DNA of 64,000 nt from Tenericutes bacterium HGW-Tenericutes-1 (GCA_002839155.1 PGXM01000008.1:1-64000); one strand, 5' to 3'; positions 44,583 to 54,323 are shown, counted from the stretch's first letter. Translations and numbers: made by a program. Notes: generated by a model from the letters alone, not told the origin.

Positions 44583-45692
44583 TTATCCTTTTGATTCCTC
44601 GTTTTGTTGGATGAGGAATGCGTCGATGAAATCATCTAAATCGCCATCCATGACTCTTTGCACGTTTCCCGTTTCTTGATTTGTTCGATGATCTTTGACC
44701 ATCGAATAAGGATGAAAAACATAAGAACGAATTTGAGAGCCAAAAGCGTTTGAGATTTTATTATTAGCTAATTGTTCAAGTTGTTCATGTTGTCTTTCTA
44801 GTTCTAATTGATACAGTTTACCTCTTAATACTCGCATCGCTGTTTCGCGGTTTTGAATTTGACTGCGTTCGTTTTGACAAGTAACCACGATTTTCGTCGG
44901 TAAATGAGTGATTCGGACGGCTGAATCGGTTGTGTTAACGCTTTGTCCCCCATTCCCACCAGAACGGTAGACATCGATTTTTAAATCCTCATCATTGATT
45001 TCAATGTTGATAGAATCATCGAGTTCCGGAACAACCGTGACTGAAGCAAAGGAAGTATGTCTCCTACCAGAAGCATCAAAGGGTGAAATTCTCACTAACC
45101 GATGAACTCCTGATTCAGCTTTTAAATAGCCATAAGTATTGGGTCCGGATATTAGGATCGTCGCAGATTTTAAACCCGCTTCATCGCCAACCATGTAATC
45201 GAGAACGGTGACTTTATATTTTTTTGATTCTGCGTATCTTAAATACATACGATAAAGCATTTCTGCCCAATCTTGACTTTCAGTACCACCCGCTCCAGGA
45301 TGAAACTCTAGGATTGCATTAAATTTATCATAAGGTTTATTGAGTAACGTTGACACTCTTAAGTCGGCAATCATTTTCTTAAATCGCTTAACATCTGAAT
45401 CGATTTGAGACAAATCGGTCGTTTCATCAATTTCGGCGAGTTCATAGGTCATTTGCAAAGTATCAAACAATTCTTTAATTGCTTGATAAGCTTCGATTTT
45501 TGCTTTTAAAATATTTTGTTTTTCTATGACTGATTGTGCTCGTTTTTGGTCAGACCAAAAATCGGAAGCAAAGGTCAATTGATCAAGTTCTGAGAGTTCT
45601 TCTTGATAGGACTCTAAATCAAATGAATTATCGAGAATTGCCAACTCTTCTTTTAGTTCGGATAATATGACTTTTAATTCGAGATATGTCAA
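44583..45692 (-). CDS. prfB: Peptide chain release factor 2
   Basis: This 369-residue factor terminates translation at UGA and UAA. The GGQ motif is in RSGGNGGQSVN near 245, and the stop-codon recognition region is present (AESGVHRLVRISPFD). Most prfB genes need a +1 frameshift at CTT-TGA-C near codon 25. Here the frame is open: the site reads TTT-GAT with no preceding Shine-Dalgarno-like run. The likely start is TTG at 45692, seven bases behind AGGTG; a GTG three codons earlier lies on that RBS. It is 15 bases behind secA, as in B. subtilis. Its presence fits use of UGA as a stop. Confidence 0.95.
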   Translation of the reverse strand: MTYLELKVILSELKEELAILDNSFDLESYQEELSELDQLTFASDFWSDQKRAQSVIEKQNILKAKIEAYQAIKELFDTLQMTYELAEIDETTDLSQIDSDVKRFKKMIADLRVSTLLNKPYDKFNAILEFHPGAGGTESQDWAEMLYRMYLRYAESKKYKVTVLDYMVGDEAGLKSATILISGPNTYGYLKAESGVHRLVRISPFDASGRRHTSFASVTVVPELDDSINIEINDEDLKIDVYRSGGNGGQSVNTTDSAVRITHLPTKIVVTCQNERSQIQNRETAMRVLRGKLYQLELERQHEQLEQLANNKISNAFGSQIRSYVFHPYSMVKDHRTNQETGNVQRVMDGDLDDFIDAFLIQQNEESKG

Positions 45693-45707
45693 ATTAATCA
45701 CCTGTTC

Positions 45708-48194
45708 TTAATGAACGTTTTGTCCATGACAATGTTTAAATTTCTTACCAGAACCACAAGGACATGGATCATTGCGACCAACAGTCGTTTGAACTTTTAC
45801 CGGTTGACGTTTACGGTTTTCATCTTCTTTACCGGAGAATGTAGAAATCGGTTTTGCCACTTGTACTCTTTCAGTATTTTGTCTAACTTGCGCCTTTAAG
45901 ACAAAGCGAGTCACTTCGCTTTGGATGGTTTGAACCATGGCTTCAAACATCTTAAAGCCCATTTCTTGATATTCTCTAAACGGGTTGATTTGGCCATAAC
46001 TTTGTAAGGTGACTGATTGGCGAAGTTCACTCATAGAGTCGATATGTTGAACCCAGTAAGTATCGACAACTCTCAAGGTAATAGCTTTTAAGAAATCGTT
46101 GTAAATTTTTTCGTTCGCCAATGATTTTTTTGTTTCAACTTCTTTTAAATAAGAATCCATCACATAGGATTCTAAATCAGTTGCTTGATTGACAATAATT
46201 TCTTTATCTAGTAAATCTTTTGGAAAATATCGATTGAGTTGTTTCCAAGCTTCTTCGCGGTCAGAATTATAATTTAAAACGATTGATTTTAGCGTTGCTT
46301 CAATCATTGAATTAACAGAATCTTCAATCACTTCTTTGAATAATACGTCGGTTCTTTGAGCATAGATAATTTCTCTTTGACGACGTAAGATTTCGTCATA
46401 TTGCAGTACTGTTTTACGACGGTCAAAGTTGTTTCCTTCGATTTGATGTTGGGCACGAAGAACCATTTTTGAAAACATACCATAATCGAGAGGTTGTTCC
46501 TGATCAGATCCTTTGGTCATCGTAATCATCGAAATCATACGTTTAAAACGATCGCCACCGAAACGACGCATTAAATCATCATCAGCTGATAAATAAAATC
46601 TTGAGTAACCAGGGTCTCCTTGACGTCCGCTTCGACCTCTTAACTGATTGTCAATACGTCTTGATTCATGACGTTCAGTACCAATAACGGCTAAGCCACC
46701 AAGTTCTTTCACGCCTTCGCCAAGTTTAATGTCGGTACCACGTCCAGCCATGTTGGTCGCAATTGTAACTGCGCCTTTTTGACCGGCGTTTAAGACGATT
46801 TCGGCTTCTCGTTCATGTTGCTTCGCATTTAAAATGTTATGTTTAATACCGCGTTTTTTGAGTAGTCCACTTAATAATTCTGAACTTTCAATTGAAATAG
46901 TACCAATCAATAACGGTTGGCCCAATTCATGACGTTTTTGAATTTCATCGGCTAATGCGATATATTTAGCATTCATCGATGCAAAAATTAAATCGTTGTC
47001 ATCAATACGAACGACAGGCATGTTGGTTGGTATTTCAACAACGAACATGTTATAGATGTTATGAAATTCTTCTTCCTCAGTTTTGGCAGTACCGGTCATA
47101 CCTGCTAGTTTTTTGTACATTCTAAAGAAATTTTGGAATGTAATAGTTGCGAGTGTTGTTGTTTCTTTTTTTACTTCTACCGCTTCTTTAGCTTCTAAAG
47201 CTTGATGAAGTCCTTCCGAAAATTGACGTCCATGCATCAAACGACCAGTAAAGGGGTCAACGATAATGACTTTTCCATCTTGAACAACATAGTCGACGTC
47301 TTTTGTCATAATGTAATTTGCTTTTAAAGCATTATTAATGTGATGTAATAAAACAACATTATCTAAATCGTATAAATTCTCAATATGGAAAAATTCTTCG
47401 GCTTTATGAATGCCAACTTCAGTTAAATTCACAGTTTTATCTTTGATGTCAACTTGGAAATCCGCTTCACCAATTCGAATAGCGAAAATGTTTGCTTGTA
47501 AATATAACTGTGCTGTATTTTTTTCTCCACCTGAAATGATTAACGGTGTTCTAGCTTCATCGATTAAAATCGAGTCAACTTCGTCGATGATGGCATATGA
47601 AAGTGGGCGTTGAACCAACGCTTCTTTATAAATAACCATGTGATCTCTTAAATAGTCGAATCCTAACTCGTTATTCGTCGAATATAAGATGTCGCTGTTA
47701 TAAGCTTCACGTTTTTGTTCCGGTGTTAATTCGCGAGTATTGAGTCCGACTGTTAAGCCTAGATATCTAAATAAATCACCGATTTCGCCTTCAGCTTCAC
47801 GCGCTGCTAAGTATTCATTGACAGTAACGATATGAACGCCATCACCTGATAATGCATTGAGATACGCTGGCATTACAGCGGTCAAGGTTTTACCTTCACC
47901 GGTTTTCATTTCTGCGATATTGCCTTCGTGAATAACGACGGCCCCCATCACTTGAACTTTAAAAGGTGTCATTTTAGTGACACGTGTTGATGCTTCTCTC
48001 ACTAATGCAAATGCTTCGACCATTAATTGGTCTAAAGTTACACCATTATTAAATCGTTCTTTATATTCAATTGTTTTTGCCTTCAACTCTTCTTCAGAGT
48101 ATGCTTGAAAGGTTGGTGCGAGCGCTAAAACTTGGTCTGCAATTTTTTCGAGACGTTTTAACGTTTTTTTATTGGGGTTTAAAAATTCTAACAT
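45708..48194 (-). CDS. secA: Preprotein translocase ATPase SecA
   Basis: This 828-residue motor pushes preproteins through SecYEG. It has Walker A MKTGEGKT near 100, DEVD (Walker B) near 205, the preprotein cross-linking domain, MAGRGTDIKLG in the second ATPase domain, and a C-terminal zinc site CPCGSGKKFKHCHG. Length is normal. The ATG at 48194 lies behind GAGGTG; 12 upstream codons are not conserved. It heads a long same-strand run: secA, prfB, yitT-like, recX, glgB, glgC, glgD-glgA. Confidence 0.98.
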   Translation of the reverse strand: MLEFLNPNKKTLKRLEKIADQVLALAPTFQAYSEEELKAKTIEYKERFNNGVTLDQLMVEAFALVREASTRVTKMTPFKVQVMGAVVIHEGNIAEMKTGEGKTLTAVMPAYLNALSGDGVHIVTVNEYLAAREAEGEIGDLFRYLGLTVGLNTRELTPEQKREAYNSDILYSTNNELGFDYLRDHMVIYKEALVQRPLSYAIIDEVDSILIDEARTPLIISGGEKNTAQLYLQANIFAIRIGEADFQVDIKDKTVNLTEVGIHKAEEFFHIENLYDLDNVVLLHHINNALKANYIMTKDVDYVVQDGKVIIVDPFTGRLMHGRQFSEGLHQALEAKEAVEVKKETTTLATITFQNFFRMYKKLAGMTGTAKTEEEEFHNIYNMFVVEIPTNMPVVRIDDNDLIFASMNAKYIALADEIQKRHELGQPLLIGTISIESSELLSGLLKKRGIKHNILNAKQHEREAEIVLNAGQKGAVTIATNMAGRGTDIKLGEGVKELGGLAVIGTERHESRRIDNQLRGRSGRQGDPGYSRFYLSADDDLMRRFGGDRFKRMISMITMTKGSDQEQPLDYGMFSKMVLRAQHQIEGNNFDRRKTVLQYDEILRRQREIIYAQRTDVLFKEVIEDSVNSMIEATLKSIVLNYNSDREEAWKQLNRYFPKDLLDKEIIVNQATDLESYVMDSYLKEVETKKSLANEKIYNDFLKAITLRVVDTYWVQHIDSMSELRQSVTLQSYGQINPFREYQEMGFKMFEAMVQTIQSEVTRFVLKAQVRQNTERVQVAKPISTFSGKEDENRKRQPVKVQTTVGRNDPCPCGSGKKFKHCHGQNVH

Positions 48195-48270
48195 GAAAGT
48201 CACCTCTTCATAACATAATAATAATACCATATTTTATGGTATATTCACAACTTTATTTGACTCATATTTC

Positions 48271-48299
48271 AAAAAAAAGTGACCTTTAAGAGGTCACTT
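48271..48299 (-). terminator. Terminator of hpf
   Basis: AAGTGACCT (48277-48285) pairs with AGGTCACTT (48291-48299), followed by eight T on the minus strand. Confidence 0.93.
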
Positions 48300-48310
48300 A
48301 AAATTCCTTC

Positions 48311-48847
48311 TTATTCGGTTTCAATGATACCGTATTTTCCATCTTCTCTTAGGTAGATAACACATACTTCATTGTCTTCATTTCTGAATATGAAGAAATC
48401 ATGCCCTAGAAGATCCATTTGTGTAATTGCTTCTTCAGTTGATAAGATATCGAGTTTGATTCTTTTGCGTTTAACGGGTGATGTTAATTCCCTTTCTAGT
48501 TTTTCAAAATCAATTTCATCGGTTTTAAACGCATCTTTTAATCCTGTTCTTACTTGCAAGCTGCGATTCATTTTGTATTTATTCTTACGAATTTGAGCTT
48601 CAAGTTTATCAATCGCGATGTCGATAGCAGCATACATATCCTTGTCGGCTACTTCTGCTCTAATCGTGAGGAATTTGATCGGTATCGTGATCTCTACTTT
48701 CATGAGGTCTTTCTCAACTTTACAGATGACGAAAGCCTCTAACTCCTCAGAGAAGACTTTTTCGATCTTCTTGAGTTTTTTTTCAACATAACTTCTGATT
48801 GCTGGTGTGATTTCCAAGCCATTTTTGCCACGTACATCAAGTTTCAT
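48311..48847 (-). CDS. hpf: Ribosome hibernation promoting factor, long form
   Basis: This 178-residue protein dimerises ribosomes into inactive 100S particles in stationary phase. The N-terminal domain (1-100) has the S30AE/YfiA fold with the basic run RKNKYKMNRS; the C-terminal domain (120-178) has DLLGHDFFIFRNED, the dimerisation module of long HPF. The RBS AAAGGAG is ideal. A TATAAT lies just upstream. It sits between comF genes and secA as in many Bacilli. Confidence 0.96.
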   Translation of the reverse strand: MKLDVRGKNGLEITPAIRSYVEKKLKKIEKVFSEELEAFVICKVEKDLMKVEITIPIKFLTIRAEVADKDMYAAIDIAIDKLEAQIRKNKYKMNRSLQVRTGLKDAFKTDEIDFEKLERELTSPVKRKRIKLDILSTEEAITQMDLLGHDFFIFRNEDNEVCVIYLREDGKYGIIETE

Positions 48848-48944
48848 TTACATCACTCCTTTGAATTATAGTTGATACAATTACATTGTAACATGCTTCT
48901 AAAATGATGTAAACTAACCCGCCGTTTTTTTCTCTAAAAAAACA

Positions 48945-49343
48945 TTAAAACAAAACCAAATCTTCATAAAGTGACCACTCAAAGTAAAAAAGTGAGTATA
49001 TTCGAAGAAATCTGAATTTTTTCATGACAGGAAACCATTGTGAGAAATTCAGATACTCAGTGTCATCAACAAATATAAAAACTGAGTCTATTAACATATT
49101 CTTGTCTAAATCGATCAGATAATTTCTCATATATCGATATAAAAATCTTTTTGTACGGGGATTGTTTTCTTCAAAATCATAGACACTAAAATATTCAATT
49201 ATCCCTAAGTCGATGGGAATTACTTCATAAGAATAACTTGGCTTATATTTGATTGTACATTCTGGACATAAAATGGATATCTGATACATTGTTCTAAAGG
49301 AAAGATGATTTGAGTAAATTTTGTCACAAACTTTACAAATCAT
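48945..49343 (-). CDS. Mini ComFC-like zinc-ribbon protein lacking the phosphoribosyltransferase domain
   Basis: This 132-residue protein starts with the paired Cys of ComFC (CKVC, CPEC). Its position after comFA and before hpf, with an 11-base overlap on comFA, is that of comFC. ComFC is usually 200-240 residues, with a second zinc pair and a PRPP-binding motif; neither is present. Residues 40-132 show weak, ComFC-like helices only (VYDF, FLYRYMRNYL). No remnant of the missing domain is visible in the 97 bases downstream. ComFC works with ComFA in DNA uptake, so this may be a reduced partner or a decaying gene. Confidence 0.7.
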   Translation of the reverse strand: MICKVCDKIYSNHLSFRTMYQISILCPECTIKYKPSYSYEVIPIDLGIIEYFSVYDFEENNPRTKRFLYRYMRNYLIDLDKNMLIDSVFIFVDDTEYLNFSQWFPVMKKFRFLRIYSLFYFEWSLYEDLVLF

Positions 49344-50604
49344 TATTGATGAGTCCTCGGTTATAAGCTTCTTTATTCATTAACTGAATGTATTTTTTTG
49401 CAGCTTTAATTTCGATATTCATTCGTCTTGTAAAAAGGACAATTTCGCCACTGGGTGAAGCTTTGTGTCTGCCAACTCTTCCGGCAATTTGAATCAGTGT
49501 ATGACGATTAAAAACGACATGACTTGCATCAATGATACCGATATGAACCCCTTTAATGGTGATTCCTCTTTCAAGGAGGGTTGTCGTTATTAAAATCGGC
49601 GTTTTATTTGCTCGAAATTGATTGATTTTCATAGCTCGATGATGATCAACACTAGAGACATTCAAGCAATTTAATCCATGACGTTTTAATGATTGTTCTA
49701 ATAGAGTACCTATTGCGATTGTAGGAACAAATAACATTAGCTGAATTGATGCATTGAGTTTAGAAATAATCCACTGAAGTATGTCATTATGGATGGTTAT
49801 TGACTGATTCATCTTCATTACTTCATCAACATAAATAATTGTGAAAGTATCTAATTGATGTTGATGATATCTTGCAGGCAATTGATATATCGGTAGATTC
49901 TTTTTATCAATGGCTTTTAATTCATGATTTTCATAGGTGGCACTCATCATAATAAACGCTCCATCCGGTTTTAGCGCTCGTTTTACAAGTCTTGTTAATA
50001 AGTCATTTGATTTATAGGGGAACGCATCTGCTTCATCCAAAATTAACAAGTCAAATTCTTCATAATATTGAATGAGTTGATGAACTGTCGAGACTACAAT
50101 ATCGGCCAATGAATCATCTTTTTCTTTGTTATAAAGCGGTTTGATAACCGTGTTTGGAAAAATCTTGGTTAGTCTTTTTGATAGTTCAATAACAACATCG
50201 GTTCTTGGAATTGAAAAACAAATGACTTGATTTTTTTGAAGAAAATGAAATATCGTTTCGTATAAAATTTCGGTTTTTCCTGCGCCACAGACAGCATATA
50301 AATAGCCAATGTGCTGACTAATCACAGAATTCAAAAGATACTGTGACGCTTTTATTTGTTCGTTCGATAATTCAAACTCTAGTTTCAGAAGATGATTTTT
50401 CTTGATGAGCGGTCGGTGATACCTAAATAAGACATCCCCTTCAACAATGCGTCCGAAAGCTTCACAGTCTTTGCAGTACAATCGGAAATAATCATCAATC
50501 CAATCTTGTTGGATAATCGCTCCACATCTTTGACATGTATTATGAATGATGGCTTGAAGCTTGTGTGTTTCACTTAATCCAAAGTTTGATAGACTTTGTT
50601 TCAA
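49333..50604 (-). CDS. comFA: Competence helicase ComFA
   Basis: This 423-residue DEAD-type translocase drives DNA uptake. A four-Cys zinc finger (CQRCG, CKDC) at about 23-53 precedes the helicase core with Walker A AVCGAGKTE near 118, LDEADAF, MSATYE and the motif VI segment QIAGRVGRH. Length is normal. The likely start is TTG at 50604, behind AGAGGTG. That RBS lies within the right arm of the leuS terminator hairpin. It overlaps the mini comFC gene. Other competence genes (comEA, comEC) are not in the window. Confidence 0.9.
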   Translation of the reverse strand: MKQSLSNFGLSETHKLQAIIHNTCQRCGAIIQQDWIDDYFRLYCKDCEAFGRIVEGDVLFRYHRPLIKKNHLLKLEFELSNEQIKASQYLLNSVISQHIGYLYAVCGAGKTEILYETIFHFLQKNQVICFSIPRTDVVIELSKRLTKIFPNTVIKPLYNKEKDDSLADIVVSTVHQLIQYYEEFDLLILDEADAFPYKSNDLLTRLVKRALKPDGAFIMMSATYENHELKAIDKKNLPIYQLPARYHQHQLDTFTIIYVDEVMKMNQSITIHNDILQWIISKLNASIQLMLFVPTIAIGTLLEQSLKRHGLNCLNVSSVDHHRAMKINQFRANKTPILITTTLLERGITIKGVHIGIIDASHVVFNRHTLIQIAGRVGRHKASPSGEIVLFTRRMNIEIKAAKKYIQLMNKEAYNRGLINNDL

Positions 50605-50641
50605 AAAAATCACCTCTTAATACATTACGCACTAAGAGGTG
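50603..50641 (-). terminator. Terminator hairpin after leuS containing the comFA RBS
   Basis: CACCTCTTA and TAAGAGGTG pair perfectly (plus 50611-50619 and 50633-50641), with seven T following on the minus strand (50603-50609). The right arm contains AGAGGTG, the comFA RBS, and the T-run abuts the comFA start. Confidence 0.75.
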
Positions 50642-50657
50642 GTTTTATTTATATTAT

Positions 50658-53078
50658 CTATACTACAATATTAACAAGTTTATTGGGCACAACAATGATT
50701 TTTTTGATTGTTTGGCCTTGAATATGAACTTGTATCTTTTCTAGTGACAAAGCTTTCTTTTCAAGATCGGCTTGACTTGTATTAAGATTCACAATCATTT
50801 TATCACGAATCTTTCCGTTGACGTTAATAACAATAGTCACTTGCTTATCAACGAGTAATGCTTCATCATAAGTCGGCCATGGGGTTGTCACAAGCGATTC
50901 TTGGTGTCCTAAAGATTCAAAGATTTCACTCGCAATGTGTGGAGCGAATGGATAGGTTAATACGGTCAATGTTTCCAAATCTTTTTTCGTGATGATTTCA
51001 GAAGACGTTGCTTCATTCACCGCAATCATAAGTTTTGAAATAGCGGTATTAAACTTCATCTGTTCAATGTCTTCACTCACACCTTTTATTGTTTTGTGAA
51101 TGATAGATTCAAGTGAATCAGAGTAATGATTGTTATCTGTCACTTTTTCTTGGAGACGCCAGAGTTTATCAAGGAAACGTCTTGCACCTTTTAAACCTGC
51201 ATCATTCCAAGGAGTTGCCATTTCATAGTCACCGATGAATAGAATAAAGACTCGCAAAGTATCTGCACCATATTCAGTAATAATTTCCATTGGATTGACG
51301 ATATTACCCCGTGATTTGGACATTTTTTCGCCATCTTCACCGAGAATTAATCCTTGAGCTGTTCTTTTTTTGTAGGGTTCACTATGAGGAACGAGTCCTT
51401 GATCATTTAAGAATTGATTCCAAAAACGCGAATAGATTAAATGACGGGTAACGTGTTCCATTCCTCCATTATACCAATCAACTTGTCCCCAGTATTTCAG
51501 TTTATCTTTTGAAGCAAATTCAAGGGGATTAGAAGGATCCATATATCTTAAGTAATACCAACTAGATCCTGCCCATTGTGGCATTGTATCGGTTTCTCTT
51601 CGTGCTGGTTTACCACATTTTGGACAAGTACATTTGGTAAATGATTCAATTTTCGCTAAAGGACTTTCACCGGTATCAGTTGGCTCAAAATGCTCAACCA
51701 TAGGAAGTGTAACAGGTAATTCCTCATAAGGAACAGGAACAACACCACAATCGTCACAATAGATGATGGGAATGGGTTCTCCCCAATAGCGTTGTCGGTT
51801 GAATGCCCAGTCTTTCATTTTGTATTGTACGGAAGATGAACCTATCTTATTTTCAACCAAATATTGGATAATGGTTTTCTTGGCATCTTTGACGGATAGA
51901 CCGTTTATGATACCACTATTCACTAAAATGCCTGTTTCGGTATCGGTGAACGCAGCTTGTGAAATATCGCCGCCTTGAATCACTTCAATAATATTTAACT
52001 GATATTTTTTTGCGAACTCATAATCTCTTTCGTCATGTCCTGGAACAGCCATAATCGCGCCGGTCCCATAGGTAATAACCACATAATCTGAGATAAAAAT
52101 TGGAATCGCTTGATTCGTTAACGGATTGATGGCTTCGATGCCTTGAATCCGGACTCCGGTTTTATCTTTGTTAAGTTGTATTCTTTCAAATTCGGTTTTT
52201 CGTTTTGATTGCTCCTGATAATCATGAATTTCTTCGTGATTCAAAATTTCAGTTTTGTAAGTCTCAAGCAATGGATGTTCTGGAGCAATGACCATAAAGG
52301 TGGCCCCATAGATGGTATCTGGCCTGGTGGTGAAGACTTTAATATAATCTTGATGAGCCGAAAGTTTGAAAGAGATGTAAGCCCCTTCAGAATGTCCAAT
52401 CCAGTTTTCTTGTTCTGTCCTGATTCTTGAAGTCGATTCAAAATCATTCAGACCTGTTAATAATTTGCCAGCATAGTCAGTAATTTTTAAGAACCAAACA
52501 TCTTTTTCTAGTTGAACGACATCGGCACCACAACGGTCACATTGTCCACCTTGGGATTCTTCATTTGATAAAACGACTTTACAATCAGGACAAAAATTAA
52601 CGAAAGTTGTTGATTTGTAAACCAACCCCTTTTCATACATTTTTAGGAAAATCCATTGTGTCCATTTGTAATAGTCTGGGTCTGTCGTATCGACAACGCG
52701 ATTAAAATCAAAGGAAAAACCCGTTGCTTTCAATTGCTCGGTAAAGACTTTAATATTATTGTCAGTCACAATTCGTGGGTGAATTTTATTTTTAATGGCA
52801 TAATTTTCTGTTGGCAGTCCAAAGGCATCGAACCCAATCGGAAATAAGACATTATAACCTTCCATACGTCGTTTTCTAGAAATGACTTCTAACGATGAAT
52901 AAGCTCGGATATGACCAACGTGCATCCCTGCGCCGCTTGGGTATGGAAATTCAACTAAATTGTAATATTTTGGTAATGTATCGAAATCTTTGGCTTGAAA
53001 AGCTTGAGAGTTATACCAAAAATTTTGCCACTTTTTTTCGACTTGTTGGTGATTAAAACTGGGAATAAATGCACTCAT
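50658..53078 (-). CDS. leuS: Leucyl-tRNA synthetase
   Basis: This 806-residue class I synthetase charges tRNA-Leu. The HIGH motif is HVGH in PYPSGAGMHVGHIRAY (about 47-62), KMSKS is in GEKMSKSRGN near 578, and an editing domain with TGAIMAVPGHDERD sits in between. Zinc-binding CPDC and CDRC pairs are at about 155-180. Length is normal. The RBS AGGAGG is ideal. Expression is under a leucine T-box. Confidence 0.98.
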   Translation of the reverse strand: MSAFIPSFNHQQVEKKWQNFWYNSQAFQAKDFDTLPKYYNLVEFPYPSGAGMHVGHIRAYSSLEVISRKRRMEGYNVLFPIGFDAFGLPTENYAIKNKIHPRIVTDNNIKVFTEQLKATGFSFDFNRVVDTTDPDYYKWTQWIFLKMYEKGLVYKSTTFVNFCPDCKVVLSNEESQGGQCDRCGADVVQLEKDVWFLKITDYAGKLLTGLNDFESTSRIRTEQENWIGHSEGAYISFKLSAHQDYIKVFTTRPDTIYGATFMVIAPEHPLLETYKTEILNHEEIHDYQEQSKRKTEFERIQLNKDKTGVRIQGIEAINPLTNQAIPIFISDYVVITYGTGAIMAVPGHDERDYEFAKKYQLNIIEVIQGGDISQAAFTDTETGILVNSGIINGLSVKDAKKTIIQYLVENKIGSSSVQYKMKDWAFNRQRYWGEPIPIIYCDDCGVVPVPYEELPVTLPMVEHFEPTDTGESPLAKIESFTKCTCPKCGKPARRETDTMPQWAGSSWYYLRYMDPSNPLEFASKDKLKYWGQVDWYNGGMEHVTRHLIYSRFWNQFLNDQGLVPHSEPYKKRTAQGLILGEDGEKMSKSRGNIVNPMEIITEYGADTLRVFILFIGDYEMATPWNDAGLKGARRFLDKLWRLQEKVTDNNHYSDSLESIIHKTIKGVSEDIEQMKFNTAISKLMIAVNEATSSEIITKKDLETLTVLTYPFAPHIASEIFESLGHQESLVTTPWPTYDEALLVDKQVTIVINVNGKIRDKMIVNLNTSQADLEKKALSLEKIQVHIQGQTIKKIIVVPNKLVNIVV

Positions 53079-53095
53079 ATAATCCTCCTAAAAAT

Positions 53096-53310
53096 AAAAA
53101 AATCGCCTTCATATTGAAGGACGATTAAAAATAACCGTGGTACCACCTTGATTCCGGAAAAATCCGGCTCTTTCACTCGTTAACGCCGATGACGGATGAT
53201 CCTCACGTGTTGCGGATCATCAGCTCCCTAGACTAATTCATGAGTATCGTTCCTGGTTTACACCCCCACCAGGTCGCTATAAACGATGGATTCATTACTA
53301 TTTCTAGTTC
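53096..53310 (-). promoter_or_regulatory. T-box leader of leuS (Leu, CUC specifier)
   Basis: The minus strand carries the conserved T-box AAGGTGGTACCACGG (plus 53135-53149). Upstream is Stem I with a candidate CTC specifier codon (plus 53242-53244). The terminator CCTTCA-ATA-TGAAGG with CGATTTTTTT follows (plus 53093-53126). Uncharged tRNA-Leu should stabilise the antiterminator and raise leuS expression. Limits of Stem I are approximate. Confidence 0.93.
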
Positions 53311-53371
53311 TTTGCTGTTTATGACATCATAACATATTTAACGATGATTTGCAATACAAGAAAAGGTCAAT

Positions 53372-54229
53372 TTACTCTTCTTTACTTTCTTCTTCATCCG
53401 ATTCTTCATTTTCGTCATCTTGAATGACTATTTCAGCCTCATCTGTCACATCATTAGGATTCTTTGGTTCCATGGGATTTTGCGTTGGTGAACCAAATGA
53501 ACCCAAATGAGAATAGGTTTGAAAATAAAGTTCCCTCTGTAATTGAAAAACACTACGATAAGCAACCAGCATCAAGATAAAAAATATCCATTGGCTAAAA
53601 TCAATCAGATTATAAAATGTCATTAAAATTGCGAATGGTGAAATCGCAAATATGACTAGTTTAAATATTTTACGGTATTGAATATATTGTTTTAAACGGA
53701 AAAATGGGATGGTCGAAATCAATGTTACAACAAGCAGCATCAGCATATTTCCGATGAATGAAAAGACTAAAAACATTACTAACAATATTTTACCAACAAA
53801 TACAATAACACCATCAAAATCATAGTTTGGTAAAAGTGGTGATAAATCAACGGATGTCATCGCTTCATTATTTTGATAAAACGTGAGGTTTTTACCTGAA
53901 AAAACCATGGACTGATCTGGCATAACGCCAATGTCGGAAACCGTTGCATTTTCAGTTAAAAAATATGTTGAAAACCCATATATTTGATATTCTTCACTCG
54001 GAGAATAAGTATCACTAGTACATGATAGACCTTCATCTAAATACTCACAAGAAGTAAGACTTGTATTAATCAATGACGGACTTGGTAATTTGAAATAATA
54101 GATAAAACTACCGATGGAGACAAATGCTGTTAACAGAAATAAATAAAAGAACGTAAACAGTCCCTTCTTATTTCGATATTTTAATAAGTTTTTAGGGCTT
54201 ATCAAACTGTCTTTTAAAATATTATACAT
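53372..54229 (-). CDS. DUF1189-like membrane protein
   Basis: This 285-residue protein has an N-terminal helix (about 24-46), an external domain of about 90 residues with two Cys (SCEYLDEGLSC, possible disulfide), three to four further helices, and an acidic C-terminal tail (final 30 residues mostly Glu and Asp). The outline matches the uncharacterised DUF1189 family of Bacilli. The RBS AGGTGATT precedes the ATG. It is alone on its transcript, upstream of the leuS T-box. Confidence 0.7.
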   Translation of the reverse strand: MYNILKDSLISPKNLLKYRNKKGLFTFFYLFLLTAFVSIGSFIYYFKLPSPSLINTSLTSCEYLDEGLSCTSDTYSPSEEYQIYGFSTYFLTENATVSDIGVMPDQSMVFSGKNLTFYQNNEAMTSVDLSPLLPNYDFDGVIVFVGKILLVMFLVFSFIGNMLMLLVVTLISTIPFFRLKQYIQYRKIFKLVIFAISPFAILMTFYNLIDFSQWIFFILMLVAYRSVFQLQRELYFQTYSHLGSFGSPTQNPMEPKNPNDVTDEAEIVIQDDENEESDEEESKEE

Positions 54230-54323
54230 ATAATCACCTGACCTTTTTTAATGATATCATAAAACGACAAAATAGAAAACCAAAAAGATTTTAACATGTT
54301 ATAATGGGGATTAGGTGATGAAG

